DNA of 64,000 nt from Cherax quadricarinatus (taxonomy: Eukaryota; Arthropoda; Malacostraca; Decapoda; Parastacidae), in the NCBI RefSeq assembly GCF_038502225.1, contig NC_091355.1, forward strand, positions 10,081,778-10,145,777. The letters are read 5' to 3'. The translations under genes were made by a program, and so were the position numbers. The notes below the pieces were generated by a model, which was not told the DNA's origin, made no database searches, and was given only the letters and a program-made list of their open reading frames with translations. Below, piece by piece: positions 55,819 to 64,000 of this stretch; position 1 is the first letter of the stretch; each line of letters opens with the position of its first letter.

Positions 55819-56101
55819 CTGAAACACTACATAAATAACCCACAGATTGCTTGTGTAGATATTCATAATTAATAATGAGAATGTATTTTGTGTACTTATG
55901 ACCCCCAGAGTATTATTACTATCAAAAAGAAGTGCTAAACACTAAGGTCATATTACCTCCAGAAAATTTGGGTACCTACTTTGACATATTTTTAATGTCC
56001 TTTTTATTCAGGAGATACTGAAGTGACAAATATATTTACATTTTTCAGAGTTTGTACTGGTGGACATTTGTATGATAATATATATTGTGTGAACTGAATA
56101 C

Positions 56102-56107
56102 AATAAA
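56102..56107 (+). promoter_or_regulatory. Candidate THADA poly(A) signal
   Basis: AATAAA about 285 bases after the stop codon, followed by a T-rich stretch (cttctttttctttctgttct). Confidence 0.6.
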
Positions 56108-59014
56108 ACTTCTTTTTCTTTCTGTTCTTCCTAATCATAGTGTTGTATCATATCATGACGACTTGTTACTCTCCAGTGTTAAGAACAAAATAAATAGTAA
56201 GCAAAATCTCAAATTTCAGTGACAACAATCAGCCAATTCAGGTTTAGCAGCTTTTGTGAACACAATAATTCTATATTTATTGGTTTTGTAAACTCTTGAT
56301 TGATTTCCATTAAAACATGGCTACCCCAAAGAAGAAAATTTTTCAAATGCCTTATAGTGTGATCCATTATTGCCTCCAAACCATAGCATCCCCACTCGAC
56401 TATAAAATGTAGGTACAGTACTATACTTTCCACATTCAAAGCTCTAAGCCCAGCTATTTAGTTTCCCTAAATCCTTGTATAACTTTTACTGTATTCAACC
56501 TCCACCAGTGCGTAAAATTCCAAAGACCACTCTCCTCCACATTTATTCCACTTGTTTTATTTTTTAACACAATGGCCCATGGAGAATTATTATATTCATT
56601 GGGAGGTGCTCAAGTCCTAGGGGTCATAAAATGCCTGGAGGAATAGGAGGCATTCAGGTTTGATCCAGGAAAGTGAAGCACAAGTCCAATTCCTTAGATT
56701 CAAAAACCACTCGCCAGCATCAAGGGAACTTGCTTTAAGGGGATCAAGTGAAAGCATATGGGTCATCATGCACAACTCTTGGGGCAGCACTTGGTCAGTC
56801 TTTGCAGCCACAGCCACCATGTCATGGGAATCATTTTTAATATTAGGTGTCATACAGCATTTGGGGAATAGGAGATGATCAGATTTGATCCAAGAGGGTG
56901 CGTCGCTTCATTCATAAAAACGATTACTATCGACCAATGATCTTGAGCAACCTCCCTGCAGATGAAGATGATTGGGTAACACCAGAACCCTTCTATGTAT
57001 ACCAAGAAAATCATCGCCCCCAATTAGGGAGATATCTTGTATAGCATTCTACTGTTAAAATTATGCTACATTTACTATGGCGGGACACCACCTTGTAAGA
57101 AGCTAACGTGTCAAGTAATTCTTTACGAATTGTCCAGACAATTATCGCCTTCATTGTTGTTTAAATATTCGTTGTGCAATCGGAAAAAAAAAAAAATTGC
57201 AACTTGTATAATTACTACCAATTCAGAGTCATGTACTTATATATCTGTTATATCTATGTGACTCTGATGGGTTAGTATTATACCCCTCAAGAATATTTTA
57301 TTATTCCACATACACTTTTTAAATTGCACCAAAGTGGTTGGGCCACTTACCTTTTATATCCTACCTCTCTCCCCCCCTCCCACCGTTTTCCAATATTTCT
57401 ATCCTTACCCATCCTTCTTTCTTACCCATCTTACCAAAGACTCTGGTCATAAGAAGAAGAAGATTTGATCCAAGGAAGGAGAGAGCAGTTCTATTTCCTA
57501 GGATCAAAAGCCCTTTACTAGCATCAAGACAACACCCCCTTTCCATGAAGTGTCTACCATGTAGAACCCTGGTCACTGGCTTAAGGCACTAATAAAGACT
57601 GTATCTGCCCTTCAGATTACAGAGTAATTAATACTTATGAAAAATAAGTACAATTTAAAATACAGTACTGGATTTGTTTTAATCAATAAGGGACATTACA
57701 ATATACCAATATGTAAATGATTTCTTTACTATCACCTTTTTTTTTTTAATAAAATTTAAGCTAAACAATAAATGATAATTGTTATTTTACACTCATAATA
57801 TTTTTTTAATTAGAGAAAAGCGATAAACCCATAGAGGGTCATATAGCTCCTGTGGAGTGGGAGACATTTGAGTTTGACCCAAGGTAAGGAAGGTGAAGTT
57901 CAGTTGTTTGGAACAAGAATCCTTCACTGGAATGAAGGCACCTCCCATTAGGGCTTCAGATTCACAAGAGCACCTTTATAATCATAAATAAGATTTATTT
58001 ACTGGGTATATAAAAAATAATGTTTACACTAAGTGACAAATACAAATTTTATATATAAATTAGCTTTGCCACTTTAATACCGTACATAAACTGGTATTTT
58101 TATGAAGAAATAATTACAATTTTTCAGTAAATACATTCTTACTATAGTCTTTAATTATCATTCCTATTTTATAAATGCATCATTAAGAAAACTATAAAAA
58201 TATATTTCTGAATGCCTTGTATGAGACAGTCATAGAAAATACTTATAATATTAACTTAAAATGCCAGAAGTAAGATTTCCAGCAAAAGATCAAGGGGTGA
58301 AGACTTGACAGTTTGTGTGTGGTCTGTCTGGTCTCCTGCTGTCTGCATGGTCTCCTGCTGTCTGCCTGGTCTCTTGCTGTCTGCCTGGTCTCTTGCTGTC
58401 TGCCTGGTCTTCTGCTGTCTGCCTGGTCTCCTACTGTCTGCCTGGTCTTCTGCTGTCTGCCTGGTCTCCTACTGTCTGCCTGGTCTCCTGCTGTTGCCTG
58501 GTCTCCCACTGTCTGCAACACCTTCTATACTCCTAACAAAAGTGACTCTCTCAGACATTAAAACATGTCTTAAATTTCTACATTCCAAAGCCCCTTTCGG
58601 TCTTTGCAAATGTTAATACTTTACGGTAAAGAAATAAAAATATTTTATCTTTCATTATGAAATAAATGTACCTCATAGTCTATTTAGGCCTAGCAAAATA
58701 TGATTGAGTGTGATGACATATTTAAACTATGTATTACATCAAATGATATGATTCTGATTGTAAGGCAAAAAAAGTCGAAACCCATTTCATCATGGGAAAT
58801 ACATAATATATCAGGTATCAAAAATGTATGGCACTATAATCTTCTCTAGCCCATCTCATTTATCAAATATTATCTACATTTGGAAAATATAAAAAGTAAG
58901 TGAACATTATTTCAATAAAATTAAAGATGCAACATTCAAAATAAAGCAGTTTTCATATTAAGAAATATTTAAAATATTTACCAACAGCCATAACAAAAAT
59001 AAAAGAAAGATTAG
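56108..59014. other. Region between convergent THADA and CARF-like genes
   Basis: Diverged TAA-tailed retroposons at 56,590-56,755 and 57,800-57,955, a 19-bp minisatellite, and otherwise AT-rich sequence. The 3' UTR of the minus-strand gene lies in its right part. No further gene is supported. Confidence 0.5.
58322..58517 (+). repeat. 19-bp minisatellite, about ten units
   Basis: Unit tctgcctggtctcctgctg. As 19 is not a multiple of three, the unit reads through all frames and creates false ORFs on both strands. Confidence 0.92.
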
Positions 59015-59860
59015 TCATCGCTTGTTCAGTGATGACTGCATGACCACCGAGGCTTGCTGTACACATTTCAATGCCTCCTTCAAGGCCTGTGGATTGTTGA
59101 CTTCTGTCACCTGTTGCATTGCTTGCTCAAGTGCCTTGAATAACTTAAAGCGGTCGGAGCTAAGTGTGTGAATGTCTTCCTGCATGTCAGGAACGTTCTG
59201 AATTTCCGTGATGTTTCCCAATTCACACTTAATATCTTGAGCAGAAATAACATGAGTAGCAATGTTGCCATCATCAGACGTATCTTGGATGAAGTGTAGG
59301 GTTAGATAACCGTCTGATGTAAGAAAGACTTGCTTTTCATGTGAATGATCATCTGTAGTATCATCCAAAGTTCTTGTGGGTTCACTTCTAACAATAATTT
59401 TCTGTTCAGCCTCATGTCCTTGGGCCAGTACTTTAACATCTTTGTCCAGCCTGACCTGGCAAAACTTACTAGTTTGCATGTTACAAATAATATGTCGCAA
59501 AATAGTTCTTATATCTTTCAGAATGGGAAAAAAATACCTATTACCATTAGATACTTCCTCAAGCCTGAAATTTTCACGTGAAAACAAAGTCACTAATGAT
59601 TTGATCGCCTTAGGTGATGTAATATTGTCTTCGGTTACTAATTTTGTAATATATCCCACTACTTCAGGATGCAACTGATTTACTCTATCCTCAACCATCT
59701 CATTCTGATGATTCTGATGGTGTCCTCCTCGACTAATAGTAACCACATATCGCTCCTCTCCCTCCACCTCACCATTCATTATTGCTTGCTTTAACATTCT
59801 AGCAAACTTCCCTTTTATCTTTTTACTTGTATCTGCTGCAACAGCAAAGTCTGGATATGC
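59015..59860 (-). CDS. CARF-like last exon
   Basis: 846 nt from AYPDFAVAADTSKKIKGKFA to SSLNKR and the stop. A T-rich tract and CAG precede it. Starting at the methionine at 59,797 would drop 21 in-frame residues that fit the family. Confidence 0.8.
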   Translation of the reverse strand, partial: AYPDFAVAADTSKKIKGKFARMLKQAIMNGEVEGEERYVVTISRGGHHQNHQNEMVEDRVNQLHPEVVGYITKLVTEDNITSPKAIKSLVTLFSRENFRLEEVSNGNRYFFPILKDIRTILRHIICNMQTSKFCQVRLDKDVKVLAQGHEAEQKIIVRSEPTRTLDDTTDDHSHEKQVFLTSDGYLTLHFIQDTSDDGNIATHVISAQDIKCELGNITEIQNVPDMQEDIHTLSSDRFKLFKALEQAMQQVTEVNNPQALKEALKCVQQASVVMQSSLNKR

Positions 59861-62619
59861 CTGAAAAAAAAAAAATTTATACCAGTCTTATGATTATGAC
59901 TCTTTTCAAGATGTTTTGTTTTTACGTACTGAATATTCTACTAACACCAGAGATATTAAAGTTTTGGGCCCAGAATACTAAGAGAATGCTTTCAGGCAAG
60001 CTATAAACATCTTTATTTTTCTTGACCTGTTAATAGTGGTTTAACCTGTAAACAGTCCAAGCAGATCTACGTTCACATGTGTAGTGCTACAAAAGTAGAT
60101 CTAAGTTTTTTTTACATATTTTCAAATATAACAAAAAAAAAAAGTAGGTCAAAGTTTTTTACACATTTTCAAATGTAGAAAAACAAAAAGAAGATCTACT
60201 TTTTTTACATACTTTCAAATGTTGAAAAAAAGTATATATATACGTTTGGACTGTTTACGGGTTAAGATAAAGATTTTATTTCTTTGCAAAGGTTAAATGA
60301 GCATATGAAAAATATGGTCCATCACAGAACAGACAAGTTAAAAAAGGTAGGCTGGGACATTTGTGGAAAGAAGTTCATCAATGGAAGCAAAAGAAAAAAA
60401 AATGGAGAATGTACAAGTGCCTACACTTTGAAGGATGGATGGAAATAATGTAATGCAAAGGGTCAACTGAACTGTAATGCCTGAGGAATTCTGGCAAGAG
60501 CCATTGAATGACTAATGGTGAATGTGTTTCCTTCTTTGTGTCATACTATGTTGGTGGAACAGGCCTGTATGTAGAACAAATATCAGGAAATAAGATTTGT
60601 TGTCCTCTTTCCCTCTCTTGTTAAATTGTTTACTAGGTGTAGGCTGGCTTCTAACCTACATATCTTAGTTAGGTAGTGGCAAAATTTGCAGTTGTATGTA
60701 TTAAATGTTGTCCAGTTTTCATTTCAATTTTATGGGCATTTTCTACCTTGTCCCAGTCCCAGTATTACAATTTATTCTTCACTGTCTTACCTTGACTGTT
60801 CTAATGCTCATCTTTGCAGGACAATCACTCTTGATAGTGCGATATGGTTTTCTCTTCTTCTTTGGTGGGTCCATTGGCTCTTGGCTGTCTATTACATCCT
60901 CCTTTATGCTTTCATTCTTTCTCTGAAAATATTACATTACAGATTCAGACGACAAATACTCGTTTAGCACAAATTTCTTAAGACTTGATTTGTTAAACGT
61001 CCAGAATTCCAAAATATTCTCAGCATGATGAAATTTGGAAAAATTCAATTTTCGTGCACCAGGCAGGTGGGCTCCTGGCTCCTGGCAGTGGATAATGACT
61101 TCTTAAGGCTTGCAAATTCACAAAACAGCCCCAAGCTCTACTTAAAACAGCAGATAAGGGAAAGTGGTTGACACCAAATACTATGTAAACCTTCGCAGAA
61201 AGTGGATTTCCTTACAGGTTCCATGAACCACTATTAGGAAACCTACTACTAATACCTCAGATCATGGCAGACAGAACTGAAGATCTTAAGGAGGATGCAA
61301 TCAGACAGGAAACTCTCACATACAACCCTGGGAATTTATACAATTAAAATACCATATGGACACTAGTGTGGATGCCAGTAGAGGGTCTTTTATATAGGCA
61401 ATGGCAAAGCTTTGCATCTTGATATAGGGACTATCTTAGCTCATCTCCATTTAGTCAGAAAACTTCTGATCACTGCAGGCATATTCAATGCACAAAGAGC
61501 AGGTGTAACAAAAGAAGCATCCATATTTATGCTCATGTTGGTTCGTCAGGATTTACAACATCATTTGGTCTAAACCTGGTGGCTCTCCGAACATTCACCT
61601 TGGTGTGTTACTCCCTATAATTATACTGGTATGGGCTAAAACATACATATGACTAAAACATTATGTCAGAATGGTTACTAATTACTAATTCTGACCTTTG
61701 GGCTGAGTTAGATTGCATGAGCATCAGTGCAAAATGTTCTGATGCCCAGAAAGACAATGGCAGTAGCCAATAGGTAGAAATAGACTGACAACAAAGAATC
61801 TTCTCAATATAACATGTTGCCCAAAGTTGGGTCTTGGGCAAAAATTTGCATTAAAAGGATTCTCTGCTACTGTCGTCTATTTCCTTTACAATGCTCAGCC
61901 AATAATAACATCAATGGAAATGTGTCAGAAAATCCTCAAATTGCTCTGTACATATAATAATAATAATAAAAATATGCCAGGAATTCTGCCCAAAATAAGA
62001 GAGCCTTTATGATTACGAAAAACTAGCTCATAGGTGAGTTTTTTACGGTTTCATTGCTGTGTACTGAAATTCTTCTTAGGGTTGTCAGCTGCCTCCTCCA
62101 TTTTTTTGGGGGTACTGGTGGTTGGATTCTTCTAGTGGTTCATGGAATCTGAACACAGAATACATATACCATTTAGAAATGTGAAAAAAAAAAAAATCAT
62201 ATTTTATATTGTTTCCATGACACAGGCTGTACCTTCTGAGAAAATAAATATAAAATTTGTACAAATCCTCTCCATGGGGAAATGGAAGAGAATTCTTCTT
62301 CCGTAAGCAATGTATGTTGTAAGAGGCGACTAAAATGCTGGGAGAAAGGGGCTAGTGACTCCTTCTCCTGTATACGTTACTAAATTTGAAATAAGACACT
62401 TGTTTTTCTTTTTAGGTCACCCTGCCTCGGTGGGATATGACTGGTTTGTTGAAAAAGAAAAAAATGCAAATCCTACCTTCCAATAAGCTCTCCCTCGACG
62501 ACAATCCTTATTAACTAACTTGTTTATAACAAAGGGTGCATAGTCATTGAGGCAGACACCATAGGGAGGTGCACCCTGAAGCTTGGGAAGAACCCAGTGA
62601 ATGCTGTCCTTCTTGTCAT
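59015..62619 (-). CDS. ALS2CR8/CARF-like nuclear protein, C-terminal three exons (5' end outside window)
   Basis: Three exons join in phase: 62619-62477, 60922-60791 and 59860-59015 (stop at 59015), giving 373 residues. The segment resembles the ALS2CR8 domain of calcium-responsive transcription factor (CARF): a conserved GAPPYGVCLNDYAPFVIN block, CPAKMSIRTVKAYPDF, RYVVTISRGGHHQNHQNE, VNQLHPEVVGYITKLV and NRYFFPILKDIRTILRHII. Family members have CPA-x-I, HH-x-H and HP motifs with N-R-x-F/Y-x-P before an alpha helix. PPKKKRK just before the CPAK block is a classical nuclear localisation signal. The C-terminal part is acidic, then helical (KLFKALEQAMQQV). Membership rests on motif recall, so orthology to CARF itself is uncertain. 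Confidence 0.7.
60045..60261. mobile_element. TTAA-2 short hairpin element
   Basis: 217 bp between TTAA sites (60,041 and 60,262). Ends cctgtaaacagtccaa and ttggactgtttacggg. Reverse-oriented relative to 23,752-23,977. Lies in a CARF-like intron. Confidence 0.8.
60395..60580 (+). mobile_element. Strongly diverged LINE-A 3' end
   Basis: gtacaagtgcctacactttg, tctggcaagagccattgaat and a decayed tail (gtgtcatactatgttggtgg). Confidence 0.45.
60791..60922 (-). CDS. CARF-like middle exon (nuclear localisation signal)
   Basis: 132 nt, phase 0 on both sides. Encodes RKNESIKEDVIDSQEPMD, PPKKKRKPYRT and DCPAKMSIRTVK. Splice sites TTTTCAG and GTAAGA. Confidence 0.8.
62270..62457 (+). mobile_element. 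LINE-A-derived short element, partial
   Basis: ccatggggaaatggaagaga through gaggcgactaaaatgctggg to ggtcaccctgcctcggtggg, next to the donor of CARF-like exon 62,477. Confidence 0.75.
62477..62619 (-). CDS. CARF-like upstream exon
   Basis: 143 nt. Encodes DKKDSIHWVLPKLQGAPPYG and CRRGRAYWK, beginning inside a codon, so at least one more exon lies to the right. Confidence 0.75.
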
Positions 62620-62639
62620 CTGCCAACATACAAAAACAT

Positions 62640-64000
62640 GAAATCAATAAGTCTATATTAAAACAACTTTATGACTTATGTGTTAGGTCAAGTCACTGGA
62701 ACTGAAAGTACAGTACAGATCCTCCAGAAACTTGTTCTGGAGGACCTAGCTGCATAGAAAATTCTGTTTTAGTTTAAATAATAATAATATTATTATTATT
62801 ATAATCAAAACCAAGTGCTATACCCACTAAGGTCATACAGCACTCTAGTTTAAATAATAAATAACAAATACACAAAGAGAAGCATTAAAATTAAATAAAT
62901 TTCTTTAGGAGCTTGTTTCCCCACCACCAAAGTAAGGTGTTGTGGTGTGCTATATTGAGAAGTATAGTGTATAGTATATCCTTATGCAAATGACATACTA
63001 GAATGGAGCAATAGTTCTTAACAATATACAGAAGTTTTTTCACTGTACATACTTTATATATACAGGTGCTCCTCGGCTTACGAAGGTTCAACTTACAATA
63101 TTTTGACTTTATGATGGTGCAAAAAACTACTTTGGATAAGAAATTTAAGATAATTACCCAGTGTAAAGGCAGTAAGTCCATAACTTGTATTCATTCATTT
63201 AATTTTCAATACTAGTATTTAGTTAGTTACAGTAATTATTTATTTACTTATTCATGACAGTAGTTATTTATTTACTTATTTATCGTATCACATTCACATT
63301 CAACTTACAATATTTTTGCCTTATGATGGGTTTGTTGGAACATAACTCCATCATAAGTCAAGGAGCACCTGTACTAGAATGGAACCATAGTTCTTAGCAG
63401 TATACATTGTACGTATTTTATATATATATAAATTTCCCAGATTTCACGATCTGTTTTATAAAGAAGAATATCTTATTTAGATTACTAACCCAGAGGGTTA
63501 GCGGCCTACAATAACTCACAAAAGCTAATCAGTTTGGCTCACGTCTACTGGGTCCTTTGATTCTCTTCCCATGGACATGATCCACAATAGTTGGTTAACA
63601 CCCAGGTACGTACATACTCTTAGGTGTGCATGGGGTATACGGGCAATTAAACATGCCCAATGTTTACAGTTGTCCTAGGTTCAAACCCTAGGTAGCAGTA
63701 AACCCTCAATTTAATGGACTTTAGAAATGTGGGAGAAAATTCAGTGGGTCGACAGATTCAGAAACATGTAAGTAAAAGGTTTGTTAGTAAGTCACTCTGT
63801 CTGACTTTGTTGGGTTATCCTAGGTTCTCTACACATATGCTGCTATGTATGATAATCTATGTAACTGTATTTGTGTATACCTGAATAAACTTACTTAATA
63901 GCTACAGAACTGTTTTTTTTGTGTTATGATCAGAGCAAAGCACTCTCATCAACATCCACCACAATCACCATTACCAGCCACCTGCTCCTCTTTATTAGTC
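62640..64000. other. Right-end region, probably intron of the CARF-like gene
   Basis: No exon recognised. It contains a TA-flanked element, a TAA-tailed retroposon relic (62,780-62,850) and a LINE 3'-end-like sequence at 63,790-63,900 that is found reversed at 31,010-31,120. Confidence 0.5.
63063..63371. mobile_element. TA-flanked inverted-repeat element
   Basis: 309 bp with ends caggtgctcctcggcttacg and cataagtcaaggagcacctg between TA dinucleotides; a second inner copy of the end phrase (caacttacaatattttgac) lies at 63,302. Confidence 0.8.

Noticed and set aside
58243..58616. Four overlapping open frames on both strands resembling a repetitive protein
   Set aside because: A 19-bp tandem unit without stops reads open in all frames; no splice or domain evidence.

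Overview
The window is eukaryotic and AT-rich, with spliced genes, long introns and dense repeats. A CUB/LDLa receptor, a full-length THADA and a CARF-like nuclear protein point to an animal. Microsatellites, tRNA-derived SINEs and a young non-LTR family with the tail motif ggtcaccctgcctcggtggg fit an arthropod. I suspect a decapod crustacean such as a crayfish; that is inference from the style of the repeats, not a database result. There are no prokaryotic operons, CRISPR arrays or phage genes.

Region 1 to 25,644, minus strand: the 5' part of a secreted or membrane CUB + LDL-receptor class A protein. I could join nine coding exons with consistent phase (signal peptide, one CUB domain, six LDLa modules, 486 codons). 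The 3' part, including any membrane segment, lies left of base 1. Introns hold a LINE copy (12,216-14,838), LINE-derived short elements, TTAA and TA inverted-repeat elements, SINEs and minisatellites.

Region 25,650 to 32,890: intergenic space between two divergent genes. It holds tandem arrays, a young 1.07-kb TTAA element, a 269-bp GT/GTAT/AT microsatellite, a degraded LINE C-terminus and a tRNA-derived SINE.

Region 32,893 to about 56,120, plus strand: THADA. Fifteen coding exons join in frame to exactly 5,874 nt (1,957 residues plus stop), close to the roughly 1,950 residues of vertebrate THADA. THADA partners an FTSJ1/Trm7-type methyltransferase for 2'-O-methylation of tRNA position 32. 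Intron 6 carries a nearly complete LINE (37,915-41,736) with a 23-bp target-site duplication. Intron 7 carries a short retroposon that landed on the splice acceptor and duplicated it.

Region 59,015 to 62,619 and beyond, minus strand: the last three exons of an ALS2CR8/CARF-like nuclear protein with a PPKKKRK localisation signal; its 5' end lies to the right, outside the window.

The three genes show no evident shared pathway. The best new material is in the mobile elements: a LINE whose 5' region fused to its own 3' tail appears to have made a short non-autonomous family; a TTAA-flanked inverted-repeat family whose copies keep matching short ORFs; a three-level nest of insertions; and retroposons sitting on or beside THADA splice sites. 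I found no clear new defence or metabolic system.
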